Notes under the pieces: generated by a model
Seen by the model: only the letters and a program-made list of their open reading frames with translations
What the model was told of the DNA's origin: nothing
The model's database searches: none
Source: Desulfovibrio subterraneus
Lineage (GTDB): Bacteria > Desulfobacterota > Desulfovibrionia > Desulfovibrionales > Desulfovibrionaceae
DNA: 64,000 nt
Direction of reading: 5' to 3'
Assembly (NCBI RefSeq): GCF_013340285.1
Contig: NZ_BLVO01000012.1
Location: 124,001-188,000 of the forward strand
Made by a program: the position numbers and the translations under genes
Part shown: positions 16,611 to 24,911 of the stretch, piece after piece
Layout: each line of letters opens with the position of its first letter
Position numbering within the stretch: the stretch's first letter is position 1

Positions 16611-18557
16611 CTAGTCTCCCAGTCCTGTTCCGGGCTGCATGGTGCGGCCGGTAAGCGTTGTTTCGTAGCCGCCCAGTGCCTCGATGCGGGCGTGGAAGGT
16701 GGGCGATGCCAGCAGGCGCATCACGGCCTGCGCTCCTGCGGTATCCATGAAGCGGTTGGGGATGATCAAATCGTACCGTTCACGCGCCAGCGGCACGAAG
16801 TCGAGCCCGAGCGCCTTGGCTGCGGCATAGATGCCGAGCCCCGTGTCCGCTGCTCCGGTGAGCACGTTCACGGCAACGGCCATGTGGGTGAATTCTTCCT
16901 TGTCGTATCCCGCCACCTGCGTCGGATTGATTCCGGCATCACGCAGGTGGTGGTCGAACAGTATTCGGGTGCCTGCACCGCGTTGCCTGTTCAGGAACCG
17001 TATGGAACCGTCCGCAAGGTCATGGATGGACCGTATGCCCTTGGGGTTGCCCTTGGGAACGATGAATCCCTGATGGCGGATGGCAAGGTTCACGAGGGTG
17101 ATTTCTGCGTCCGGCAGATAGCGCTGTAGGAAGGGGAAATTGTAGTCGCCGGTATCCGGGTCGAAGAGGTGCGCCCCGGCAAAATGGCATGAGCCGCTCT
17201 TGATGGCGAGAATGCCGCCCATGGAACCCACGTGGCTGGATGTGAGGCGGATGGGGGGCGTAAAGCCCATGAGCTCGTCCGCCAATATGTCCAGCGTGTT
17301 GTCGTGGCTGCCCACGCAGACGAGAATATTATCCAGCTCCGCTTCGGGGACCATGAGTTCCGCCGGGACCGTGCCGCCCTGCTCCAGCCCTTCGGACTGC
17401 ACCGGAATGCGGGTGAGGGCCTGCGCCTTAGAGACGGAGGTTATGCAGCCTGCACCGCGTGCAAGCGGTGTTGCCACGTATTTGTCATCCACCTTGCCCA
17501 CGGAGAGGCGCAGAAATTCTTCCACGCCCAGCTTTGACGGGGCTTTGCGGGTCAGTTCCACCGGCACGGTTTTGCGTGCCTGATGATCCTGCCGGCCCAG
17601 CCAGCAGATGAGGGGAGCCAGCAGTTCTTCAAAGCAGACCACTGCGCTGACCGGATAACCGGGGGCACCGGCCACCAGCTTGCCTTTGCATACTCCCAGC
17701 AGGGAGGGCTTGCCGGGCATGGCGGAAATGCCGTGCACCAGTACCTCGCCGAAGGCTTCCATGGTGGAGCGGGTAAAGTCCTTGGAACCGGCGGATGAGC
17801 CTGCGCAGATGATGACGATGTGCGCATCCGAGGCAAGGCAGTCGCTCACGGCGTTCTGCAGTTCTTCGGGCTTGTCGGCTACCGGGGGAATGCGGCGCAC
17901 TTCGCAGCCGTGCTGCCTTGCAAGGGCGGCAAGTACCTGTGAGTTGCTTTCCACCACCTGCCCTGCCTTGGGCGTGGGACGCTTGGTGAAGTCGAGCACT
18001 TCGTCGCCCGTGGGAATGATGGCAATCCGGACAGGTTCCCACACATACACATCCCATATGCCTGCACTGAGCAGCGCGCCGATGTCGTAGGGGGATATGC
18101 GGTGGTTCTGCGGAAAAAGCAGTTCCGTGGCCACGATGTCTTCCCCTATGCGGCGCACATGCTGCCACGGAAAGGCCGGAGCCTCTATGGCAATGGCATT
18201 GTCGCCCGCACGGGTTACATTCTCGATCATGATGACGGCGTCGCATCCGTCAGGGAGAGGATTGCCGGTGTTCACGGCAAAGCAGTCTCTGCCCTCGATC
18301 AGTTCAAAGGGCGAACCCTCGCGCGCACCGAACGTGGTTTTTGCGTTTACCGCATAGCCGTCCATGGCTGCGCTGTGAAATGTGGGAGAGGAAAAACGGG
18401 CAAATACCGCTTCGGACAGCACTCTGCCGGCCGCTTCGTGCACAGGAACGAAGACCGACCGTATCAGCATGTCACGGTCGAGTGCGGTGCGGGCCTTTTC
18501 AACGGCTTCCGGAATGGGAATGGTCTTGAGATAGACGTTGCGTTTGTGACTGCTCAT
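16611..18557 (-). CDS. moeA: MoeA molybdopterin molybdenumtransferase fused to PBP-like domain
   Basis: The 648-residue protein combines MoeA (about residues 1-410) with a periplasmic-binding-like domain (about 430-640). MoeA features are SPTFHSAAMDGYAV, NTGNPLPDGCDAVI, IGEDIVATELLF, IIPTGDEVLD and CAGSSAGSKDF. MoeA inserts molybdate (or tungstate) into adenylylated molybdopterin. The C-terminal part (SHVGSMGGILAIKSG, FLNRQRGAGTRILFDHH) matches the substrate-binding domain found in molybdate-responsive LysR-like proteins, and may bind molybdate or a cofactor form. No signal peptide, so it acts in the cytoplasm. Such fusions are known in Desulfovibrio relatives. It sits between the PEBP gene and pspF. 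Confidence 0.9.
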   Translation of the reverse strand: MSSHKRNVYLKTIPIPEAVEKARTALDRDMLIRSVFVPVHEAAGRVLSEAVFARFSSPTFHSAAMDGYAVNAKTTFGAREGSPFELIEGRDCFAVNTGNPLPDGCDAVIMIENVTRAGDNAIAIEAPAFPWQHVRRIGEDIVATELLFPQNHRISPYDIGALLSAGIWDVYVWEPVRIAIIPTGDEVLDFTKRPTPKAGQVVESNSQVLAALARQHGCEVRRIPPVADKPEELQNAVSDCLASDAHIVIICAGSSAGSKDFTRSTMEAFGEVLVHGISAMPGKPSLLGVCKGKLVAGAPGYPVSAVVCFEELLAPLICWLGRQDHQARKTVPVELTRKAPSKLGVEEFLRLSVGKVDDKYVATPLARGAGCITSVSKAQALTRIPVQSEGLEQGGTVPAELMVPEAELDNILVCVGSHDNTLDILADELMGFTPPIRLTSSHVGSMGGILAIKSGSCHFAGAHLFDPDTGDYNFPFLQRYLPDAEITLVNLAIRHQGFIVPKGNPKGIRSIHDLADGSIRFLNRQRGAGTRILFDHHLRDAGINPTQVAGYDKEEFTHMAVAVNVLTGAADTGLGIYAAAKALGLDFVPLARERYDLIIPNRFMDTAGAQAVMRLLASPTFHARIEALGGYETTLTGRTMQPGTGLGD

Positions 18558-18627
18558 ATGATCCTCGAAAAGGTGCGGTAGGCGGCAGAGTTTGCAGCAG
18601 GAACTGATGGCGGCCGGTTCCGGTTCA

Positions 18628-19698
18628 TTATGTATTGTCTGGGCCTTCTATAGCCTGCTTGTGCTTTCGGTACAACCCGCGAAATTGATGATAGCGAAGC
18701 CCCAGCAGAGCGGCAGCCTGTCTCTGGTTATGTTTTGCCCGCCGCATGGCCTCGGCAAGGTAGCGAACCTCAACGGCTTCCACCGCCTGGTGCAGGGGTT
18801 GAGAGAGGGTGGCCTGCCGACTCTCGGACGGAACCGGCGCGGGGCTGTCGTGTGCACGGGAAACGCCCGCGGGGGCGCTTGTGCGTTCTGCCGGTTGTGC
18901 CCATGGTGAGGCAAAGGGCGAAAGCGGCAGATCTGAAAGCTGTGTTCCCTGCCTGAAAACAGCGCGTTCCACGGTGTTCTTGAGCTCACGGATATTCCCC
19001 GGCCACGGGTGCCGGTGCAGGGCGGCGATGAATTTGTCCGAGAGTTCCGGCATGCCGGAAAGTCCCAGTTCTACGCACATGGAGGCGGCAAAGCGTTCTG
19101 CAAGCAGCTGAATATCCTCTCCCCGTTCGCGCAATGGCGGCAGGGTGAGCACTTCGAAGCTCAGCCTGTCCAGCAGGTCGGGCTTGAAAGTGCCTTGTGC
19201 TGCCATGGCGGGCAGGTCGGCATTGGTGGCGGCAATGATGCGCACATCAATCTGCACGGGCCGCGAGCCGCCCACACGTTGCATGGTGCCATATTCCACA
19301 ACACGCAGAATGGCCTCCTGCATGCGCAATGGCATGGCGCCTATTTCATCCAGAAAGAGGGTGCCGCCGTCTGCCTGTTCAAAGCGCCCCGTCCTGCGCC
19401 CTGTCGCACCCGTAAAAGCACCGGCCTCATGGCCGAACAGTTCCGATTCCAGCAAAGATTCCGTCAGCGAGGCGCAGTTGACCGTGATCATGGGCTTTTG
19501 CCAGCGCGCCGAGAGATAGTGCAGGCGTGATGCTGCCAGTTCCTTGCCGGTGCCGCGTTCGCCGATGATGAGAATGGGGCGCTCAACGGTGGCGGCTCTG
19601 GAGAGCGTTTCCTGAAAGGAGAGGAAGGCGTCCGAGGTGCCCAGTGCCTCTGTGAGGGCCGGAGAGGTCATGCTGTCGTTCATGGCTTTGAATGGCAT
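18628..19698 (-). CDS. pspF: PspF-type sigma-54 dependent activator
   Basis: This 356-residue AAA+ activator has Walker A GERGTGKE (residues 46-53), the sigma-54 contact loop GAFTGA (93-98), Walker B GGTLFLDEI (111-119), and a C-terminal Fis-type helix-turn-helix (HNQRQAAALLGLRYHQFRGL). It lacks an N-terminal receiver or GAF domain, as PspF does, and is divergent to pspABC. In enterobacteria PspA binds and inhibits PspF until membrane stress releases it. Start choice is uncertain among ATG 19698, 19683 and 19671; none has a clear ribosome site. Confidence 0.9.
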   Translation of the reverse strand: MPFKAMNDSMTSPALTEALGTSDAFLSFQETLSRAATVERPILIIGERGTGKELAASRLHYLSARWQKPMITVNCASLTESLLESELFGHEAGAFTGATGRRTGRFEQADGGTLFLDEIGAMPLRMQEAILRVVEYGTMQRVGGSRPVQIDVRIIAATNADLPAMAAQGTFKPDLLDRLSFEVLTLPPLRERGEDIQLLAERFAASMCVELGLSGMPELSDKFIAALHRHPWPGNIRELKNTVERAVFRQGTQLSDLPLSPFASPWAQPAERTSAPAGVSRAHDSPAPVPSESRQATLSQPLHQAVEAVEVRYLAEAMRRAKHNQRQAAALLGLRYHQFRGLYRKHKQAIEGPDNT

Positions 19699-19738
19699 AA
19701 AGTGAGGTTATTTGCCACTGATTAGTATTTTATGCCAC
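19693..19738. promoter_or_regulatory. Candidate PspF upstream activating sites
   Basis: TGCCAC occurs at 19713-19718 and again at 19733-19738, exactly 20 bp (two helical turns) apart, and TGGCA at 19693-19697 makes an inverted partner to the first copy. These lie 65-110 bp upstream of the pspA sigma-54 promoter, the right distance for enhancer sites. Binding by PspF is inferred. The first part overlaps the pspF start. Confidence 0.5.
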
Positions 19739-19802
19739 CAAGAAAATCCGTTTTTGTTCTATAAGTATAGTATAATCAGTATGTTATGGGGATAGCAACT
19801 TC

Positions 19803-19818
19803 TGGCACGGTTTCTGCC
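19803..19818 (+). promoter_or_regulatory. Sigma-54 promoter of pspABC
   Basis: TGGCACGGTTTCTGCC has GG at 19804-19805 and GC at 19816-19817, the exact 12-base register of -24/-12 promoters, with a full TGGCAC block. The start would be near 19829, leaving a leader of about 29 bases to the pspA ATG. Its position between pspF and pspA supports it. Confidence 0.88.
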
Positions 19819-19857
19819 TATAGCAAGGTATCTCACGTAAACAAACAGGAGGCCGTT

Positions 19858-20538
19858 ATGGGCGTTTTCACCCGTTTTCAGGATATTATCGCTTCCAACG
19901 TCGGTGCCATGCTGGACAAGGCGGAGAATCCGGAAAAGATGATCCGTATGATGATCCGTGAAATGGAAGAGACTCTGGTTGAACTGAAGGCCAACTGCGC
20001 CGGTACCATGGCGGAGTGCAAGCGTATCCGCCGTGAACGGGATAGTATTCTCGAGCTCGTGGCGAAGTGGGAACAGCGTGCCGAATTGGCTATTGCCAAG
20101 GGGCGCGAAGAACTTGCCCGCGAGGCGCTTATCGAAAAGCACCGCGAAACGGACAGGATTGAAGCCCTTGATCGCGAACTGGCCGGATGCGAAGCGCTTG
20201 TGGCGCAGGCGCAGGAAGATCTGGCCGTGCTGGAATCCAAGCTGAAGACCACCAAGGAAAAGCAGAGCCTTCTTGTGCAGCGTCAGGTGCATGCTGTTGT
20301 GCGCAAGCAGGCACGCATGGATGCCACCCGCGCCGAGGGCTACGACGCCGTGCGCCGTTTCGAGGAACTGGAACAGCGTGTCGAACGTATGGAAGCCGAG
20401 GCAGACGTGGCCGGTCTTCCACTGCGCAAGAGTTCACTCGATTCCCGTTTCAGTGAACTGGAAGGTTCCGAACAGGTTGAGCGTGAACTTGCAGCTCTGA
20501 AGGAACGTGTAGGCAAGGACCCCCGCGAAAACAGCTAG
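19858..20538 (+). CDS. pspA: Phage shock protein A (PspA/IM30 family)
   Basis: The 226-residue product is almost entirely coiled coil, starting GVFTRFQDIIASNVGAMLDKAENPEKMIRMM in the PspA/VIPP1 pattern (amphipathic N-helix, then the N-P-E-K-M motif). PspA is a peripheral inner-membrane protein that oligomerises on stressed membranes and restrains PspF. ATG 19858 has AGGAGG at 19847-19852; upstream in-frame ATG 19786 lies before the sigma-54 promoter and is not used. First gene of the psp operon. Confidence 0.95.
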   Translation: MGVFTRFQDIIASNVGAMLDKAENPEKMIRMMIREMEETLVELKANCAGTMAECKRIRRERDSILELVAKWEQRAELAIAKGREELAREALIEKHRETDRIEALDRELAGCEALVAQAQEDLAVLESKLKTTKEKQSLLVQRQVHAVVRKQARMDATRAEGYDAVRRFEELEQRVERMEAEADVAGLPLRKSSLDSRFSELEGSEQVERELAALKERVGKDPRENS

Positions 20539-20601
20539 CGCTTGTCCGCAGTGCGCAGGTGGGGTACACAACAGAAAGTGGCGATATCTGGAAGGTAATC
20601 A

Positions 20602-20844
20602 ATGCATATATTCGGAGCTGGCATGCCTCACGGTCCATTCTTTTTATTCTGGCTTATCATCCCCACGCTGTGCGTGTTTCTTGTCTTCAAGCTGCTGCGC
20701 GAGAGGCGCAGGCCGGAGAGTGAACCGCAGGCCATGGACGAAGCGCGCATGATTCAGGAAATGTATCGCTCCCTCGCCCGCATGGAGGAACGCATTGAGG
20801 TGCTGGAATCCCTGCTGCAGGAAAAGGAACGGAAGGATGGGTAG
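20602..20844 (+). CDS. pspB: Phage shock protein B-like membrane protein
   Basis: The 80-residue product has one transmembrane helix (FFLFWLIIPTLCVFLVFKLL) after a short periplasmic-side start, then a basic stretch (RERRRPE) and a C-terminal amphipathic coiled coil (MYRSLARMEERIEVLESLL). Length and layout match PspB, a small inner-membrane protein that works with PspC to signal to PspA. It is followed at once by pspC, whose ATG overlaps its stop region. Confidence 0.88.
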   Translation: MHIFGAGMPHGPFFLFWLIIPTLCVFLVFKLLRERRRPESEPQAMDEARMIQEMYRSLARMEERIEVLESLLQEKERKDG

Positions 20845-21355
20845 ATATATGTACGGCAACCGTTCGGATCACGGACAGGGACACGGCTCCCGAAGCCGCC
20901 GTTGTACAGACAGGTTCTGCTCCGATCCGGGGCCCGGCGGATATCGGCACGATACCCGCGGCGAAGGTGAGTGGCACGATCATGAAGGCCGCAAGACGCT
21001 CTACCGCGCGCGTGATGGCAAGGTCATGGGCGTGTGCAAGGGGCTGGCCCGTTATTTCGACGTGCGCGTGCGCTACGTCCGGCTGGCATTCATCTTTGCA
21101 GCCATATTCACCGCCTTCTGGCCCGTGGCGATCATCTACGTGATGCTCGGCCTCATCGTGAAGCCTGAGCCCGTATATATGCCGCAGGATAATGCGGAGA
21201 AAGATTTCTACTCCGCATACGTTGGATCACGGTCCGAGGCTATTTCACGACTTCGTGACAAGTTTGACCGCATCGAAAAACGCATCCGCCGTATGGAAAA
21301 CGTGGTGACCAGCAAGGAATATGACTGGGAACGACGGTTCCGGGACCATGCCTGA
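20837..21355 (+). CDS. pspC: Phage shock protein C-like (PspC domain) protein
   Basis: The 172-residue product has a His/Gly/Arg-rich N-terminal extension of about 50 residues including two Cys, then a PspC domain (LYRARDGKVMGVCKGLARYF followed by VRLAFIFAAIFTAFWPVAIIYVML as the membrane segment), and a charged C-terminal coil (RLRDKFDRIEKRIRRMENVV). E. coli PspC is about 119 residues, so both tails are extra. ATG 20837, with AAGGAA 8 bases upstream, overlaps the end of pspB; ATG 20849 is a fallback. Confidence 0.88.
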   Translation: MGRYMYGNRSDHGQGHGSRSRRCTDRFCSDPGPGGYRHDTRGEGEWHDHEGRKTLYRARDGKVMGVCKGLARYFDVRVRYVRLAFIFAAIFTAFWPVAIIYVMLGLIVKPEPVYMPQDNAEKDFYSAYVGSRSEAISRLRDKFDRIEKRIRRMENVVTSKEYDWERRFRDHA

Positions 21356-21381
21356 TTGATAATGTTTGTATCAGAAAATGC

Positions 21382-21415
21382 AAAAAGCGCCGTTGATTGC
21401 CAACGGCGCTTTTTT
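21382..21415. terminator. Bidirectional Rho-independent terminator
   Basis: GCGCCGTTG (21387-21395) pairs with CAACGGCGC (21401-21409), flanked by A5 on the left and T6 on the right, so it can end both the psp operon (+) and the DUF115 gene (-), whose stop is at 21417. Confidence 0.92.
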
Positions 21416-21416
21416 A

Positions 21417-23156
21417 TTACTGTGCAGGATATTCAAGTATGTTGTCCGATGGCATGGCCTGGATCAGATAGCCGTAACGATCAAGGAGCGCCCGGGTGAT
21501 AAGGACTATCGGCTTTCCTTCAACCGCGTCTGCATGCAGCCGGTGAAAAGGCACTGAAGGCATGGTGGCTGACGGCGAAAAGATATCGGTCACTGCAAGA
21601 GGAGCTATTTGCCAGTTCGGGTGCTGCTTGAGAATAGGCTCGCCACAAACCTCAAATTCTTCGGGGCAGCAGAGCAGTGTGACCGGAGTTTCAGGCGCTT
21701 GCTGATGGAGGGTGACAATGTTCAATGCACGCCTGGCTTCTGTCAGCCATACATCCAGAAGGCCGCAGGTGAATTGCGCTTTCCCCTGGGATGACATGAC
21801 CCCCGGATTATCAAGAGTCAGCTCATGCACTATTTGAAACAGGGGATAGCGCTCTTCGGGGTGTGAGGAAGGGTCAACTTCACGCGCAACCTTGAGCGCT
21901 TCACGCAGCTGCTGGATGCGTAACCGGATTTTGTGCTTTAGCAGGTTGTAGTTGATAGTTTCCCTGTGATTTGCCATTGCATCAAGACGTTTGCGGAAAC
22001 GCTCCCTGTTAAAGTCCTGGCGTTGAAGGATGTGGTCTTCGTTTACAGGAATGAACATTTCCGGTGAAAGAATACCTGAGCTTGAGGCGTTGTAAAAACG
22101 CGTTCCCGCAGATTGCATTATCTCCTGTGCGAACATCTCTGCTTCAAAGGCTGTGGCAAAATATTGTAATGTCGTAGATACAGGGGTGTTGTTGATGTCG
22201 CATGTTATGAACTCGCCATTTTTTATTGCTGTAATGAACTCTTGTTCAACATGTGTGGCGTTATCAATTGCACCATCTGTGGTGTTATAATAGCAGGCAT
22301 CTTTGTTCTGGTAGGACAGGTCGCTCCCGAAAACGTAAAGACTTTCAAGGTCAAGAGTTTCTGCTGCGCCAAGGCACAGTAGAAACGTACTCAGCCATGA
22401 TTCTTTCGGTCTATAGCTGTTAGGAAGAACTTCCAGATCAAAGCTGTCTGTAAAGAATACTTGCCGGAAATTTTTGGCAAATCCGGAAATCGGGGCCAGA
22501 GAAAGTGACAGGAGTGTCGTATCCTGGAAATGCTGCTCAGGGAATAAGCGTTGCTGCAGGCAGTGGCAGTCAAGCTGGATTACAAGGTCAGGCTCTACCC
22601 CTTCCTGCAGAGCGAATCCGACGGTTCTTGAAATGCAGATGATTATGGCTTTTTCTGCAAGAGCCTTGAGCTTTCCGGTGATATTGCTGAGCGAGGGGCC
22701 AGGCATAAGCAGGATTGCGGGAAATCCTTTTCCCGCTTTGCGGATCTTGTCCGTCAAGGGATGTGTAAGTAGTAAATCCTGATTCCTGAGCTTGTTGATT
22801 TCATGGATGAAATCTTCTTTGCTTTCTTTTCGAAGGCCGAGATGGTCAGGGATTTGTACTGAATGCAAAGGGAGCCAGATGTACTTCATGAACCAGAAAG
22901 CCAGAAACCCTTGCAGAACTTTTACATTACGGCTGTGAGCATGGTAGGTGACCGAGTCGATATGCAGGGAGATTCCCGTTCCAAGTTCTGCAGCGGGGAT
23001 ATCCTTGATTTTGAGGATGTGCTGAGGAGTCGGTTCATAAATGACAAGGCACCTGTCACCCTCCCGTCGGCTATCGGCAGGAAGTGGGCCAATGGAAATG
23101 ATGTAGTCTGTGGCTGGGCTTCCGCTAAGGGTATTAATGAAAGTGCGAAGGTGCAT
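21417..23156 (-). CDS. DUF115/MAF-like (6-hydroxymethylpterin kinase-like fold) protein
   Basis: The 579-residue protein contains a central DUF115 (MptE-like) domain: ILLMPGPSLSNITGKLKAL (nucleotide-binding start), IICISRTVGFALQEGVEPDLV, a HCLQQRLFPE region and later DLESLYVFGSDLSYQN. In Campylobacter, Clostridium and relatives such motility accessory factors glycosylate flagellin with pseudaminic or legionaminic acid; others make pterin. A NeuB-type gene 6 kb away makes the first option attractive but unproven. Two sampled lines (22141-22200, 22201-22260) have 26 and 23 G+C of 60, against about 36 for leuC, so the gene is GC-poor for the window and may be acquired. It runs alone between two terminators or gaps. 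Confidence 0.78.
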   Translation of the reverse strand: MHLRTFINTLSGSPATDYIISIGPLPADSRREGDRCLVIYEPTPQHILKIKDIPAAELGTGISLHIDSVTYHAHSRNVKVLQGFLAFWFMKYIWLPLHSVQIPDHLGLRKESKEDFIHEINKLRNQDLLLTHPLTDKIRKAGKGFPAILLMPGPSLSNITGKLKALAEKAIIICISRTVGFALQEGVEPDLVIQLDCHCLQQRLFPEQHFQDTTLLSLSLAPISGFAKNFRQVFFTDSFDLEVLPNSYRPKESWLSTFLLCLGAAETLDLESLYVFGSDLSYQNKDACYYNTTDGAIDNATHVEQEFITAIKNGEFITCDINNTPVSTTLQYFATAFEAEMFAQEIMQSAGTRFYNASSSGILSPEMFIPVNEDHILQRQDFNRERFRKRLDAMANHRETINYNLLKHKIRLRIQQLREALKVAREVDPSSHPEERYPLFQIVHELTLDNPGVMSSQGKAQFTCGLLDVWLTEARRALNIVTLHQQAPETPVTLLCCPEEFEVCGEPILKQHPNWQIAPLAVTDIFSPSATMPSVPFHRLHADAVEGKPIVLITRALLDRYGYLIQAMPSDNILEYPAQ

Positions 23157-23271
23157 TTGAATCCTCTTTCGTTGTGAATCCCGCCCGTAATAGCTACTCG
23201 AAAGTTCGGGTTACGAAAAGTTCAGTATTGAAGAGAAGCGGATATGGTTCCACCATGTGTTGCCACGAGTA

Positions 23272-24087
23272 CTATTCTATGTGTCTGACCGGATGCCCCG
23301 TAGATCGCGCAATGCTGTGCTTTTCCAGTATGGCGGCATAAATGCCCTTGTCGTGCAGCATGGCAAGGCCGTCGTTGAACATATCGCGCAGCTTCTTGCC
23401 CGTGTCTGTGGGATGGAAGGCAAGGTGCAGCGTGCTGGTCTGGTAGGGCGGTTCCATGTATTCCAGCGGTTTTCGTTCGGATGCGGGCAGGGAGTCCATC
23501 ATCCGCTCGATGGTTTCCCGTGTATCAAGCATCAATTCTATGCGCCCCGTGACAAGCTTACGGTAGTTCATCAGTTCGTGGGGCGCCTCCTCCACGATGA
23601 AGGGGCCCTGCTTGCCCAGTGTGGCGGCATAGGATGTGTCCTTGACCACGCCTATGCGCCACGCAATGAGGTCATCCAGCTGTTTATAGGGTATCTGCAT
23701 ATCCTTCAGGCGGACAAACACAGAATCGACAGAGAGCATGGAATCGCTCAGGTAGTAGCGGCCCTTGTTGCGGGGGGAAGTGTAGACCGGCAGAAGGGCA
23801 TCGGCTTCATGTCTGTCCATCATGTCAACGGCCCGTTGCCACGGGACGATGGAAAACTGCACGGCAAGTCCCTGCAGTTTGAAAGCTATTTCCGCCATCT
23901 CTGCCAGGGCTCCCTTGCCGACCATGTTGCTGGATGTATAGGGAACCCACTCGGTCATGACGATGTGCAGCTGACGCTGCCGTGCGTGAACTGCCTGCGG
24001 AGTGAAAAGCGCAATCAGCAATAGGGCGCAGCAGAACAGGCCGTAAAGCCGGAGGATATGGCGCGTACCCTCGGATGTTCTTTTCAT
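23272..24087 (-). CDS. Periplasmic solute-binding protein, family 3
   Basis: The product (271 aa from ATG 24087) starts with a signal peptide (MKRTSEGTRH, then LYGLFCCALLLIALF, cleavage after VHA) and continues as a type II solute-binding fold: MTEWVPYTSSNMVGKGALAE, VPWQRAVDMMDRHEADALL, WRIGVVKDTSYAA. No permease or ATPase is next to it, so it may be an orphan sensor-like binding protein, a common Desulfovibrio arrangement. An in-frame ATG at 24126 exists, but GGAGC sits about 8 bases before 24087. Ligand unknown. Weakly preceded by the lipoprotein gene, with which it may be co-transcribed. Confidence 0.8.
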   Translation of the reverse strand: MKRTSEGTRHILRLYGLFCCALLLIALFTPQAVHARQRQLHIVMTEWVPYTSSNMVGKGALAEMAEIAFKLQGLAVQFSIVPWQRAVDMMDRHEADALLPVYTSPRNKGRYYLSDSMLSVDSVFVRLKDMQIPYKQLDDLIAWRIGVVKDTSYAATLGKQGPFIVEEAPHELMNYRKLVTGRIELMLDTRETIERMMDSLPASERKPLEYMEPPYQTSTLHLAFHPTDTGKKLRDMFNDGLAMLHDKGIYAAILEKHSIARSTGHPVRHIE

Positions 24088-24112
24088 ATCAGGTGCTCCG
24101 TGCACATGGCAG

Positions 24113-24736
24113 TTACTGGGTAACAAGCCGGAAACGGATCAATTCTTCGCGGGTGAGAGGACGCTCGTCACCTTTGGGGGCGGCAGTCAGTGAGAACCAG
24201 TAAAAGTCTTCGGGAATGCCGTTTTCGCGCATCCATGTCAGATACCCGTAATGCAGGCTGTTGTGCCGCGGCAGGTCCACGCCGTAGTTGTCGCCGTCGA
24301 ACCATGAACCCACTGCGATGTTGGCACCTGCATCGGCGCTGCGTTTCCATCCGGCAATGAAGAAGTCCATGGCGGCGGGGGCAACGTAGCCGCCGTCCGG
24401 CACGTGCACGGTAAGGCGGTAATCTCGTATCAGCCTTGCCGCATCCCGCAGTTCCCGGTAGCCGGTGGAGCCTGTCACGCGCTGCATGACAATGGTGCGC
24501 ACATGGTCGTTTTCCGACATCAGGTCGATAATGGCGTTGGACGTGCTCCTGTCTATCATGCCCCGCATGACAGCCGTGTTGCCCTGCACCGTGAAGGTGG
24601 CAGAATCGTCATCAGCCACCGCGCCGTTGGAAGAGGCTCCCATGCATCCGGCAAGCAGGCTTGCGCCAATGAGAAAGGCAGAAACGACAACAGCCCGGAT
24701 TGTGATCATTCGGGGAAACCGGCCGGAAGTAAACAT
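24113..24736 (-). CDS. Lipoprotein with ClpP-like/COG3904 fold
   Basis: The 207-residue product has an N-terminal hydrophobic segment (AVVVSAFLIGASLLAGC) ending in the lipobox LLAGC, so it is a lipid-anchored periplasmic protein. The mature part (VMRGMIDRSTSNAIIDLM, IVMQRVTGSTGYRELRDAARLI, VHVPDGGYVAPAAMDFFIAG) resembles periplasmic ClpP/crotonase-like proteins of the COG3904 type. The usual catalytic Ser/Ala pattern is not clearly visible. ATG 24736 has GGAG 7 bases upstream. Its stop falls 26 bases before the solute-binding gene start, so they may form an operon. Function unknown. Confidence 0.65.
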   Translation of the reverse strand: MFTSGRFPRMITIRAVVVSAFLIGASLLAGCMGASSNGAVADDDSATFTVQGNTAVMRGMIDRSTSNAIIDLMSENDHVRTIVMQRVTGSTGYRELRDAARLIRDYRLTVHVPDGGYVAPAAMDFFIAGWKRSADAGANIAVGSWFDGDNYGVDLPRHNSLHYGYLTWMRENGIPEDFYWFSLTAAPKGDERPLTREELIRFRLVTQ

Positions 24737-24841
24737 TGTAAGGCTCCAGAAATGGCAAATTGATAAATCGGCGTGAGACTAGCGCAAAAACATAAAAACG
24801 CCAAGCCGCGATGAGGTAGATGAGGTATAGGTCAGGAGTTG

Positions 24842-24872
24842 AAAAAAGCGCCGTTCCCTGAAGAACGGCGCT
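24842..24872 (-). terminator. Rho-independent terminator of the leu operon
   Basis: AGCGCCGTTC (24847-24856) and GAACGGCGCT (24863-24872) form a perfect 10-bp stem. Read on the minus strand it is followed by T6, 40 bases after the leuB stop. Confidence 0.9.
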
Positions 24873-24911
24873 CTGTTTTGCATGCGTAATCACTGATTTC
24901 AAAGCAATCTG

